A stretch of DNA of 49,500 bases from Pseudomonadota bacterium (GTDB taxonomy: Bacteria > Pseudomonadota > Gammaproteobacteria > Thiotrichales > Thiotrichaceae), in NCBI GenBank assembly GCA_002747455.1, contig PDPG01000056.1, forward strand, positions 1 through 49,500, read 5' to 3'. Of this stretch, positions 35,172-42,463 are shown piece after piece. The notes below the pieces were generated by a model that worked only from the letters and a program-made list of their open reading frames with translations, was not told where the DNA came from and ran no database searches. How positions within the stretch are numbered: position 1 is the first letter of the stretch; every line of letters begins with the position of its first letter. Made by a program: the position numbers and the translations under genes.

Positions 35172-36200
35172 TCATGATACAGACCTCAATTTAACTGTAT
35201 TTGATGCCGGGATTTCAGGATAAAAGTAACCACTTGATCTTTTAACTAAGAGACCTTTCTCTTGTGCTTCTGTTTGTAGCTTTCGCGCTTTCCTATCACT
35301 AATTCCAAGTGCCTCACGTATCCCCGAGATGGTCACCTGCCCACTATTGCTTGCAGGTATTATTCGTGCTCTAAATGGGCATTCAGCGCCTGCTAACGAC
35401 ACTCCATCATACCTAGGTACACGGAGGGCGTTTGATCGCATTCGATCAGTGATCGAACCGAACGAATGAGTGAACGATCGAACGAACGAAGGGTGCTTCT
35501 TTCTTGAACGAGGCAAGCCGTTTGCTAGCCATAAGAATATTGGCGTAAGAATTGATAACAAAGAAGATTGAAGCGCGACAATATCTAGTTTCACATCTGC
35601 CTTACTTGCCTGACTTGACTCTGGTAGAGGTACTACTTCTCGAGCTGGAGCATCCGGAAATACTGGATTAGGGGTAGGCTTTGAAAGAGACTCCTGTCGC
35701 TTTAACAGAGCTGTATAGATTGTTGGCTGCTTGGCTTTTTTTGTTGCTCTTATCTCTCGATTTACTTGAGTTAGCGATGCAATACGAGCGATTTCTTGCT
35801 TTCTCCAGCTTGCCTTAATATCAGCTACGTTGCTTTTGTGTAGTTCCAAGGCTTCTGCGTGGGCATGGTCTGCCTGTGCCTGTTTGCTCTTGGCTTCTGC
35901 GATGGCTGCTTCATGAGTAGCGATTGTGGCAAGGCTATCAGGTAATGTCTTTGATTGATATGTTGACACCATTGTCAACGGAACGAATATGAATATAGCA
36001 AGTGTCGCAGCAAGTAACCGCTTTGACTTAGTGCTTCCGGTGAATACTGTTAGCCATGTGTAAAATACGGCAATAGCTATGAATGCAGCAAACACACTAC
36101 CTGAAACTTTCCCTAGTTCGTGCTGGGCAATCGGTAACGCTTCATACGCCACAAACCCTTCGATAAAAATGGCGCATATTGTGAGGAATGCTTTGTGCAT
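35172..36200 (-). CDS. Membrane / coiled-coil / winged-helix protein
   Basis: 342 residues from MHKAFLTICAIFIEGFVAYE, with GGGATAC upstream. Three membrane helices within the first 95 residues are followed by a coiled coil (about 105-175, Ala, Glu, Lys rich). A fourth helix lies near 215-230 (LSILTPIFLWLANGL). The C-terminal winged helix is TISGIREALGISDRKARKLQ, then GLLVKRSSGYFYP. The layout resembles a membrane-tethered DNA-binding adaptor that could bring the element's DNA to the translocase. No known family is recognised. Confidence 0.6.
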   Translation of the reverse strand: MHKAFLTICAIFIEGFVAYEALPIAQHELGKVSGSVFAAFIAIAVFYTWLTVFTGSTKSKRLLAATLAIFIFVPLTMVSTYQSKTLPDSLATIATHEAAIAEAKSKQAQADHAHAEALELHKSNVADIKASWRKQEIARIASLTQVNREIRATKKAKQPTIYTALLKRQESLSKPTPNPVFPDAPAREVVPLPESSQASKADVKLDIVALQSSLLSILTPIFLWLANGLPRSRKKHPSFVRSFTHSFGSITDRMRSNALRVPRYDGVSLAGAECPFRARIIPASNSGQVTISGIREALGISDRKARKLQTEAQEKGLLVKRSSGYFYPEIPASNTVKLRSVS

Positions 36201-36279
36201 AATAGTATCCCGTTGTGTTTGTGCAGTGATACTATAAAGCGTTATCCACGTTATCAAATAACGAGCATTGGCAGTGTTG

Positions 36280-36675
36280 TTAAGTATTGGTCCAGAGGTT
36301 GTTTCGGCCAGTGGTTCCGGCTTTCTTTATCAAGCCTGTTGCATGCATGCCTGACAGGATGTTACTGATTGATCTACGGATGCTTGGAAGGTCAGGACTG
36401 TCATGCAAGTTCTTTTCTTGAATGACAAGTCCGGCAATGTCGCCAGTACTGAGCGGGGCATTACTGTCAGCAATAAGCTTTGTGATGATCTGGTGCAATT
36501 CGCCTTTCTGGAAATACTTATTAGGTGTTCTATTGCCTGCGCTGTCGAAAGGCAGACTGTATCTTTCCGAAAGTACTTTTATCATTAGGGAATTTGTGGA
36601 TAGACCCAGCTCGACCGCCTCAGCACTTATAGCGCTGAGTAGCTCGTCGGGAATCCGTAATATCGTGTCAGGCAT
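36280..36675 (-). CDS. Ribbon-helix-helix plus winged-helix regulator
   Basis: 131 residues. The N-terminus DTILRIPDELLSAISAEAVE then STNSLMIKVL is an Arc/CopG-type ribbon-helix-helix. The C-terminal half (ELHQIITKLIADSNAPLSTG ... SISNILSGMHATGLIKKAG) is a winged helix. Two DNA-binding folds in one small protein are uncommon. It is second in the translocase operon and may regulate it or mark the DNA to be moved. Its ATG overlaps the stop of the upstream gene (TAATG). Confidence 0.65.
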   Translation of the reverse strand: MPDTILRIPDELLSAISAEAVELGLSTNSLMIKVLSERYSLPFDSAGNRTPNKYFQKGELHQIITKLIADSNAPLSTGDIAGLVIQEKNLHDSPDLPSIRRSISNILSGMHATGLIKKAGTTGRNNLWTNT

Positions 36676-36848
36676 TAAATACCAGTACCGATGCAGTCAC
36701 TCGTAGAAAGCACAGCTCCAAGGAAAAAGAACACAGCCCCAACGATCACCCATGACAGGGCAATCCACCCCGCAAGTTTCAGAAACGTCGTCGGGTTTCC
36801 TAAAAGTGTGTCCCACCACGGGCGGTTGCTGTTGTAGTCCATAATCAT
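36675..36848 (-). CDS. Small membrane protein, first gene of the translocase operon
   Basis: About 57 residues (MIMDYNSNRPWWDTLLGNP, then one long membrane helix with LAGWIALSWVIVGAVFFFLG). An ATG two codons later is an equally good start. The frame is open up to 36899, but that part lies in the promoter. No family is recognised. Being just behind the promoter and coupled to the RHH/winged-helix gene, it is probably real. Confidence 0.5.
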   Translation of the reverse strand: MIMDYNSNRPWWDTLLGNPTTFLKLAGWIALSWVIVGAVFFFLGAVLSTSDCIGTGI

Positions 36849-36869
36849 AGTAGTGTTGTGAATTATAGT

Positions 36870-36899
36870 ATCATAGCGCAATAAGTTTACTGTTTGCAA
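36870..36899 (-). promoter_or_regulatory. Promoter of the translocase operon
   Basis: Minus strand: TTGCAA (-35), 18-base spacer, TATGAT (-10). Repeats of CTATGAT just around and after the -10 (also CTATGATTATGG near 36840-36851) could be operator sites for the RHH/winged-helix protein encoded next. Confidence 0.55.
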
Positions 36900-37199
36900 T
36901 TCGTGGCGGTGCGTAATTTAATTTTCATGCACATAACAAAAGTGAACGATGGAGATAATAGCGCAAGAGCTGACAGGCTATCTCCAAAAACATCATGCAC
37001 TTACGCTGACATGGATGTAGATAGTGCAGAGTGGCTAGGGAGTTACAGAACTCACTTTCTCAAGAACAGCAAATTTTGAGAGAGTGATATGCTGCGTGTA
37101 AAGAATTCCGGCTTTTCTGAGAAGGTGGGGAGAATAGGGGTCCCCGTCTAAAAATCACGCTGATAAATATCAAGATAACCATTCTCTGTATTAAACATG
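36900..37199. other. Non-coding stretch between two leftward operons
   Basis: I see no credible gene here. It contains GGGGAGAATAGGGGTCCCC near 37127-37146 and the left arm of an inverted repeat at its right edge. A transfer origin or attachment structure is conceivable but nothing specific is recognised. Confidence 0.4.
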
Positions 37200-37244
37200 A
37201 CTTAATCTGACAATTCCTGCCTGGTACTGTCTGTCAGATTAAGT
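37200..37244. terminator. Perfect 13-bp inverted repeat at the end of the 111-aa gene
   Basis: ACTTAATCTGACA (37200-37212) and TGTCAGATTAAGT (37232-37244) are perfect complements around a 19-base loop. The right arm contains the stop codon of the gene at 37239. There is no strong T-run on the minus strand (CATGTTTAATAC), so it may be a weak terminator, a protein-binding palindrome or an RNA-processing site. Confidence 0.45.
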
Positions 37245-37574
37245 TCTGTCTTTTATACATTCTCGCTGGCAGGCATCATCCGGCCTATAATTAAGTGGCA
37301 TGATTTTGTACTCGCAGTTGTCTTCGTCCAGATTCCCAGCGGGGGTATATATACTTACTGGCGCTATTCTCCCCGTGATTTCACCAATAACAACCTCGTC
37401 AATACCATCTAGGCATTCAGGTTCGGCTAGATAAGAACTAATTATTCCCTCGACCTCTCTGTCTCGTTTTTCTGGGTCATCGAGTGTGATAAATTCATTG
37501 ACTGATGGGTCGTATACAAAATATTCCACCGGGGTTTCGTTGAGATGGACGATTTTCCCGGAAGGCGTGACCAC
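37239..37574 (-). CDS. Hypothetical acidic protein, start uncertain
   Basis: 111 residues from a GTG (VVTPSGKIVHLNETP), but the frame is open upstream to about 37700 (…SIATIITRPNGTQVVVTPSG) without ATG or TTG. The only good Shine-Dalgarno (GGAGG at about 37626-37630) is followed by no canonical start codon in this frame. Six cysteines and many acidic residues are seen toward the C-terminus (CQRECIKDRT). No family is recognised. It lies behind the recombination operon. Confidence 0.45.
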   Translation of the reverse strand: MVTPSGKIVHLNETPVEYFVYDPSVNEFITLDDPEKRDREVEGIISSYLAEPECLDGIDEVVIGEITGRIAPVSIYTPAGNLDEDNCEYKIMPLNYRPDDACQRECIKDRT

Positions 37575-37697
37575 TACCTGAGTGCCGTTAGGCCTAGTAA
37601 TGATTGTTGCGATACTTACCTGCCTCCGCTGGAGTGTGTAAATATGTTGCCCGGCAACTCTATTCCGTCTAAAGCTTAGAGTTGCCGATGTTGGATT

Positions 37698-37722
37698 AGG
37701 GCGCTTTCGGGCGCTCTTTTTA
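37698..37722 (+). terminator. Rho-independent terminator on the plus strand
   Basis: AGGGCGC-TTTCGG-GCGCTCT makes a 7-bp stem with one G·U, followed by TTTTAATT. The polarity is for plus-strand transcripts. All annotated genes for kilobases around are on the minus strand, so it would end an antisense or small RNA, or act as a processing hairpin for the leftward transcript. Confidence 0.55.
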
Positions 37723-37723
37723 A

Positions 37724-38080
37724 TTACTTGTTTAATACTGTTCCGTTAGGCCCAGTAAATACACACCTACTAAGCTTCTTAACTCCTTTCCTAAAGTCTA
37801 CCCAGACCGCCTTGACGTAGAAGTATGAGCTTCCGTCAGCGTTCATCACGTACGTTATATTCGGCCTCTCTGCATACGGGTAGTATTTAAACCACTCAAT
37901 GGCGACTACAGCACGACTTACAACCGGAGCCATTATTACCGTCGGCGACGTCTCTGATTTACTGCACTGGTGTATGTGGCGCTCATTCCTACCATTTGAA
38001 CTTGTTGCCCATGAAACAGATAGCATGACATCCGCCAAAACTAATACCCCAACTGCTATTTTTTGCTTTAGACCTTTCAT
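37724..38080 (-). CDS. Small exported protein
   Basis: 118 residues with a signal peptide (MKGLKQKIAVGVLVLADVML, cleavage near SWA). The mature domain has two cysteines (HQCSKS and SRCVF) and aromatic residues. No family is recognised. It is translationally coupled to ninB (TAATG), which is odd for an envelope protein in a recombination operon. Confidence 0.55.
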   Translation of the reverse strand: MKGLKQKIAVGVLVLADVMLSVSWATSSNGRNERHIHQCSKSETSPTVIMAPVVSRAVVAIEWFKYYPYAERPNITYVMNADGSSYFYVKAVWVDFRKGVKKLSRCVFTGPNGTVLNK

Positions 38081-38589
38081 TATTTTCCCGTTTTTTGTAG
38101 TTCTTCGTAGCTCTTTAGTTGCAGGGCGAATGCGTAATCATCCGGTCGAGGCAGGGGATTACCATTTGATCCTTCTGCCATCTCCCAGTTGGTTAATGCT
38201 TCAGCCATTTGCTTTGTATTGCACTTGCTGGCGCTTATGAAGCTGTCAGATAGTGCGTCATAAATATTTGTACCTTCCATGCCGAACACCAATTCCTTGA
38301 ATTGGTCAAATAATCCGGCAAAGTCTGGATCATCTCGTGCCATCACTGGTGCGAGGTGATTTAGCTTGAATGTTGCGTAGTAGTGCGCTTTGTCACCTCC
38401 CAACGAATCAGCTAGGTGTGAAGCCCACATCCAAGCTAGTTTGTTTTGTGATTTGCTACGGGTCAGCTTGAATGGCTTGATAGTAATTTCAAGCGGAATC
38501 TTTGCATCACTGCTAAGTGTCAGCGTTTTGCCCGGCGATATTTGGGCGGAACGATGACCCTGCGGAACGAGTGCGGTGATTGTTTTCAT
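38080..38589 (-). CDS. ninB: NinB/Orf-family recombination mediator
   Basis: 169 residues. KPFKLTRSKSQNKLAWMWAS, HYYATFKLNHLAPVMARDD and a C-terminal AFALQLKSYEELQK fit the lambda NinB (Orf) family. This family binds single-stranded DNA and helps Red-type recombination, partly replacing RecFOR. Position next to the YqaJ exonuclease supports this. Confidence 0.8.
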   Translation of the reverse strand: MKTITALVPQGHRSAQISPGKTLTLSSDAKIPLEITIKPFKLTRSKSQNKLAWMWASHLADSLGGDKAHYYATFKLNHLAPVMARDDPDFAGLFDQFKELVFGMEGTNIYDALSDSFISASKCNTKQMAEALTNWEMAEGSNGNPLPRPDDYAFALQLKSYEELQKTGK

Positions 38590-38592
38590 TTT

Positions 38593-39372
38593 CTATATAT
38601 CCATTTGTGCGACTAGCATGTCGCGTCTTATCACGGCTAACTGAATCTTTCTCAGCATGTATTCAATGTCATCATCGTTCCTTTCGATAAGGACGATATG
38701 TGACTGGTGCTCTCGCTTGATAAAGCGTGGGTCATATGACATGAAGTACCATTTTGTTTTTTTGCAGAGGTACATCAGCGACTGTACCTGCCAGTAATAA
38801 ATGGGCTTCATCTTCTTCAGAGTTGCCCCGCACTTAATCTGTGTTCGATAGCTGATATGCGTGGTGGAATTAGGGCACTTCACTTCAAGCCCATAATCTA
38901 AATCAGAAGGTGATACTCCGTCCGGTGTTCCGCCCCAAGTACCGTCATCCGACAAAACAAACTCTTGGTTATCGTTTATCTTCTCAAGAGGCATCATCAT
39001 TTCATCAATGAAGTGTTGAACAGCATAAGGTTCTTTCTCGTTACCCCATTCCATCGCCCTGCTTGTGTAAGTGTTCGGGGCAAACTCAGTCAGCATCTCT
39101 GCTGCCTTTTCCATGCAATATGTTTCAGCACCATCTGATAGAGATCCGTCATCCGTTAACGCTAGAAGCCGATTTATCTCTGAGGATGTGAATCTTCCCC
39201 AGCGGCTCTTAAGCCATTCCTCTTCTGCTGAGAAAATTCTTTCCCCTTCTTCTGCCTCATTAAGCGCCGAAAAATCGAAATGAGATTTATCTAGACTTGG
39301 GGTTGAAGCTGGAGTCTTTTTAGACTCCGCTTCACCCAGTACCGGCATTGATGAAAAATCAATAGCATGCAT
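38593..39372 (-). CDS. YqaJ-type (lambda exonuclease-like) recombinase
   Basis: 259 residues. RWGRFTSSEINRLLAL at the start of the domain, then RAMEWGNEKEPYAV, TWGGTPDGVSP with the catalytic Asp, YGLEVKCPNS (E-x-K) and YYWQVQSLMYL with the conserved Gln: the YqaJ viral recombinase pattern. It should resect double-stranded ends 5' to 3' and load the annealing protein. The first 45 residues are an unusual acidic extension. It is followed 3 bases later by ninB. Confidence 0.9.
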   Translation of the reverse strand: MHAIDFSSMPVLGEAESKKTPASTPSLDKSHFDFSALNEAEEGERIFSAEEEWLKSRWGRFTSSEINRLLALTDDGSLSDGAETYCMEKAAEMLTEFAPNTYTSRAMEWGNEKEPYAVQHFIDEMMMPLEKINDNQEFVLSDDGTWGGTPDGVSPSDLDYGLEVKCPNSTTHISYRTQIKCGATLKKMKPIYYWQVQSLMYLCKKTKWYFMSYDPRFIKREHQSHIVLIERNDDDIEYMLRKIQLAVIRRDMLVAQMDI

Positions 39373-39374
39373 GA

Positions 39375-39815
39375 TTAAGTCGCCAATCTAAGCAAGCGAA
39401 CATCCCAGCGGGCGGAACTGTTGCCATTCGTTTTGTTCTTTTTCTTACCAAGAAACTTTAACTGGAATGCAGTCTTGTATGGCGTTAATAGCCCCTGCCT
39501 TTCCTTTTCTTCCAGTGTTGAAACCAATACCGATGCCGCTGATTCGTAAGTAACCATGTCACCATCATCTTCACTAATCATAATGACCGACTTGAGTGTC
39601 TTTACTTCCACCTCGCCTGTCTCGGTGTTTGTTACTTCATGATCTCGCTCTGAGAGACCTCCGTAAAAACAGCGCATGGTGAAGCCCTTTTCAAGCTCAT
39701 CAACATCTAAGTATGTCGGAACCATTGATACCGGGCTAACCTCAGCCTCCTTCAATGAAGGCAGGGTTTGAATAACTGCAAGGTTACTTTCATTTCTCTC
39801 TGTTACTTCTGACAT
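39375..39815 (-). CDS. Putative phage ssDNA-binding protein
   Basis: 146 residues with a beta-rich pattern (GFTMRCFYGGLSERDHEV, TLKSVIMISEDDGDMVTYES, YKTAFQLKFLGKKKNKTNG). It is located between the exonuclease and the coiled-coil protein, where an SSB or annealing protein is expected. There is no clear family signature; the assignment rests mostly on position and fold impression. Confidence 0.45.
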   Translation of the reverse strand: MSEVTERNESNLAVIQTLPSLKEAEVSPVSMVPTYLDVDELEKGFTMRCFYGGLSERDHEVTNTETGEVEVKTLKSVIMISEDDGDMVTYESAASVLVSTLEEKERQGLLTPYKTAFQLKFLGKKKNKTNGNSSARWDVRLLRLAT

Positions 39816-39853
39816 CTTCTCAATCCTTATTTAATTTTATGGAAGCCGAATAA

Positions 39854-40987
39854 TTACTCAGCTACTTTGCTTTTAACTTGTTCAGTCAGGGCTTCTATCT
39901 GACCAAGCATCCAGGCGGCTACAGCCCGCTCGTCGCCGGATAATTCGGGCATACTGTCCCGTGCAAACTGGGCAATATCGCTGGCAAACTTCGCTAGCTT
40001 TTCACGATCTGGCCGACTTGCTTCAAGGGCAAGACGCTTTTCTTCGGCAAGGCGGGCGGCTTCGGCTTCTTCTGCGATACGGGCAGCTTCAGCTTCGGCT
40101 TCTTCCTTTTCTTTAGCGAGGCGAGCGGCTTCGGCTTCGGCTTTTTTCTTTTCTTCGGCGAGGCGGGCGGCTTCGGCCTGCGCCTTCCTTCGCTCTTCCG
40201 CTTCAATGCGGCGCTGTTCTTCCGCCGCAATACGACGTTCTTCAGCAGCCTTGGCTTCGGCAGCCTTCACTTTGGCGGCTTCCGCTTCACGCTGCTGGCG
40301 TTCAATTTCTTCCTGTTGGCGTTTGATTTCAGCGGCCTGTTCTTCTTTCAGGCGCTGGGCTTCAGCAGCTTGTTGCCGAAGGGCTTCCAGCTCTGCTTCT
40401 CTTTCTTCTGCTGCTACTGCATCGCTATACATATCTGAAAGTTGCTGAATAGCGGACTCTTTGGCGCTGGTAGCCGGAGCCAGATACTCTGCAAATTCGG
40501 CTTCGGTGACTTCTCTTGCTCTCAGCTCTTTAATCAGCTCATTGATTTCTGATGAGCTTTTACCGATACCTTGTTGAGGTGTTGCGCTAATTGCAGCAAC
40601 TGCTTTTTCAAGGTTATGAACCCGCTCTTTTGCGGCCTGCTTTTCCGCTTTGATTTTTTCATCGTATTTATCACGATTTGCTTTCAGCTTCTCTTCAACA
40701 GGGGTAATCAGAGCTGTCAGTTCTTTCTCTTCAGCGAGCACCGCTTTACTGAATGCGACCGAGTCTTCACGGGCAGCCTTGGATGCCTTTTGAATATCCA
40801 AGCGAATGGCTCGCAGAGCCATATAGTTCTGATGAACCTCTGTGCGAGTGCTTTTGTCGCAGACCTCAACGTCAGTTAAGGGAACAAACTTTTCAACTTC
40901 CTGCTGAATTTCTTGTTTAGCCATTACTCCGGCTGCGACTAGCGCATTACTTGCACGCTCTGATAGTGTTAGTTCTTGCGTTGGCAT
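39854..40987 (-). CDS. Long coiled-coil phage protein of the recombination operon
   Basis: 377 residues. Residues about 50-130 (TRTEVHQNYMALRAIRLDIQ) resemble DUF1351-type phage proteins found with recombination genes. Residues about 190-330 are an extreme coiled coil of EEA, RLAEEK and EAEAAR repeats, encoded by repetitive GC-rich codons. The C-terminus (SGDERAVAAWMLGQIEALTE) is a short folded helix. It may be an accessory factor to the exonuclease; the function is unknown. Repeats make this stretch prone to length variation. Confidence 0.6.
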   Translation of the reverse strand: MPTQELTLSERASNALVAAGVMAKQEIQQEVEKFVPLTDVEVCDKSTRTEVHQNYMALRAIRLDIQKASKAAREDSVAFSKAVLAEEKELTALITPVEEKLKANRDKYDEKIKAEKQAAKERVHNLEKAVAAISATPQQGIGKSSSEINELIKELRAREVTEAEFAEYLAPATSAKESAIQQLSDMYSDAVAAEEREAELEALRQQAAEAQRLKEEQAAEIKRQQEEIERQQREAEAAKVKAAEAKAAEERRIAAEEQRRIEAEERRKAQAEAARLAEEKKKAEAEAARLAKEKEEAEAEAARIAEEAEAARLAEEKRLALEASRPDREKLAKFASDIAQFARDSMPELSGDERAVAAWMLGQIEALTEQVKSKVAE

Positions 40988-41283
40988 TACTTGCCTCCTT
41001 TTGTTTGTGAGTGAATATCCTCCAACTCTTCAATTCGACTAAAAAGCCGAAGGTGGAAATTCTTTAAACGACTTACTCCATGGCGCTGATCGTTGTCTTG
41101 CATGGCTGACAGATCAGACAGGAAGTCGATGACTAGATTGTGACCTTCCGGTAAAGCTTTGACGCGCTGGCAAATAGCTGTGTAATCCTTCCAGCTTACC
41201 GACTCAAAGTTTTCTTCCACCAAACGTGCCGGACGGTGAGCTATAAATATTTGTGGCAATTCAGTACATGCTGGCGCTGTCAA
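40987..41283 (-). CDS. First protein of the PL operon, unknown
   Basis: 98 residues, beginning from a TTG (TAPACTELPQIFIAHR), with AGAGGGATC as ribosome-binding site. It contains SVSWKDYTAICQRVKALPEG and NFHLRLFSRIEELEDI. It is likely a cytosolic, mostly helical protein; no family is recognised. As first gene after PL it occupies the place of early regulators such as lambda N, although it has no arginine-rich N-terminus. Confidence 0.5.
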   Translation of the reverse strand: MTAPACTELPQIFIAHRPARLVEENFESVSWKDYTAICQRVKALPEGHNLVIDFLSDLSAMQDNDQRHGVSRLKNFHLRLFSRIEELEDIHSQTKGGK

Positions 41284-41316
41284 AATTGATCCCTCTTGGG
41301 TCGGTTTAAAAAATCC

Positions 41317-41345
41317 TTCCTAAAAACCGCACCCGAAGATGCGGT
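41317..41345 (-). terminator. Leader terminator between PL and its first gene
   Basis: On the minus strand ACCGCA-TCTTCGGG-TGCGGT is followed by TTTTAGGAAGG: a 6-bp GC-rich stem plus T-run. It lies about 20-45 bases after the predicted start of the PL transcript. This suggests conditional termination or attenuation of the recombination operon. Confidence 0.5.
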
Positions 41346-41373
41346 GAGAGGAAGAAATTGCTTCGATGGATTT

Positions 41374-41425
41374 ATATTGCCACAGGCTATATTTTAGATC
41401 AAGCATTATTTATAGCCTAAGGCTA
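41374..41425 (-). promoter_or_regulatory. Leftward early promoter PL with two operators
   Basis: Minus strand: TTGATC (41402-41397), 17 bases, CAATAT (41379-41374). Operator 1 (41377-41389, minus TAGCCTGTGGCAA) covers the -10. Operator 2 (41413-41425, TAGCCTTAGGCTA) lies upstream of the -35, centre to centre 36 bp. The layout is the same as at PR (44770-44821). Confidence 0.75.
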
Positions 41426-41869
41426 TTTTTCTAAGGAGGGGCAAAAGACATCTACTTCAAACTCAAACAAGGCAGTGTTTAATAGTAATATTCACTGGAT
41501 TCTTGACGGGTGACTTGCTTATGCTTAGCTTCACTAAGAGACTGCATGATTTTTTATTTCGGGTGACGGATAAGTAATTATGAATGATTTAATGACGTTA
41601 GGGTCACGACTTAGATACGCAAGGAAGGAGGCTGGGCAAAGCACTGATAACAGCGGTTACTCCCTGGGTGGATTTACCTGCGGGCGAAATTGATACATTT
41701 CATTAAAAACTATTCGATGAGGATTGCGTCGAAGTATCGTAGACTAGGCACGGTTGTTGATTAAATTTATAACGGGTGTGGCGCCGGTTTTTTTGTTAAC
41801 GTCGGTGGCCCGGTAGCACAATCGGACTATGCCAAGGTGCCGGGGTTTACGCATAAGGGGTGAGAGATA
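41426..41869. other. Left part of the immunity region, mostly non-coding
   Basis: It contains a broken HTH gene (41580-41693). A hairpin AACGGGTGTGGCGCCGGTTTTTTT lies at about 41770-41794. A probable promoter for the sce7726 gene has TTAAATTTATAACGG at 41761, which resembles the operator/promoter module found at 43581 and 44067. A GTCGGTGGCCCGGTAGCAC stretch looks vaguely tRNA-like but does not fold as one. Confidence 0.5.
41580..41693 (+). pseudogene. N-terminal remnant of an XRE-type regulator
   Basis: The frame reads MNDLMTLGSRLRYARKEAGQ and then loses the expected helix-turn-helix (STDNSGYSLGGFTCGRN) before TGA. The start is typical of phage C2-like repressors. It is probably a truncated copy left by recombination in the immunity region. 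Confidence 0.5.
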
Positions 41870-42463
41870 ATGCGGGATTATGATGTCAGACAGAGCGTCT
41901 GGCGCTTGCTAGAGCAAGAGCATGCAAATGATGATGATACCCTTATGCTTGATGAACTAAGTATTCTTAATGGATCAACGCGTGTTGATATAGCCGTTAT
42001 AAATGGAGAGATTACTGGTTATGAATTAAAGAGTGAGAGGGACACTCTTGACCGCCTTCCCACACAGAGGGATTTGTATAATCGCGTCCTTGATCGCGTA
42101 TCAATAGTCGTCGCTGAGAATCATAGAGATGCTGCCTTGCGGATTATACCTGAATGGTGGGGGGTCTGGATTGCACATTCTACCGAGCAAAATCGAGTAG
42201 AAGTAAGCCAGGAGAGGGAAGCAAAAAAAAATGTCATGCTGGATGCCGAGACCATTTGCAGTTTCCTGTGGCGAGATGAAGCGTTGCAGATTCTTGAAAG
42301 CATGGGGGCATCGAGGGGCGTTAAAAGTAAACCTCGTGAGGCCATTTATAAGCGCCTCACAGAGGTTTTGTCGTTAGATGAGATTTGCGTGCAGGCACGT
42401 AAAACTCTTAAGACTCGCCAAGGTTGGCGAGTTGATAGACGACTTCAGAAATGTGATGGTTGA
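41870..42463 (+). CDS. sce7726-family protein with PD-(D/E)XK nuclease core
   Basis: 197 residues, start with GGGGTGAGAG upstream. DELSILNGSTRVDIAVINGE (D40) followed by YELKSERDTL (E52, K54) is a PD-(D/E)XK core. LPTQRDLYNRVLDRVSIVVA and RIIPEWWGVWI match what I recall of the sce7726 family. These proteins are often encoded with a beta-family protein in prophages and islands. Here the partner is on the opposite strand and the 3' ends overlap by 56 bases. Position between PL and PR suggests a lysogen-expressed function such as exclusion of other phages; this is inference. Confidence 0.75.
   Translation: MRDYDVRQSVWRLLEQEHANDDDTLMLDELSILNGSTRVDIAVINGEITGYELKSERDTLDRLPTQRDLYNRVLDRVSIVVAENHRDAALRIIPEWWGVWIAHSTEQNRVEVSQEREAKKNVMLDAETICSFLWRDEALQILESMGASRGVKSKPREAIYKRLTEVLSLDEICVQARKTLKTRQGWRVDRRLQKCDG

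Noticed and set aside
29904..36899. Filamentous-phage or tectivirus morphogenesis module
   Set aside because: No Zot/pI, pIII or major coat pattern, and the motor is FtsK-like with an alpha-beta domain, much larger than tectiviral packaging ATPases.
40029..40330. Tandem repeats in the coiled-coil gene as a CRISPR or satellite
   Set aside because: The repetition follows the EAEAAR/EEK codon pattern of a continuous reading frame with no unique spacers.
41806..41860. tRNA-like stretch (CGGTGGCCCGGTAGCACAAT...)
   Set aside because: It has a D-arm-like sequence, but I could not form an acceptor stem, an anticodon arm and a T arm together; treated as chance or as part of the leader of the next gene.
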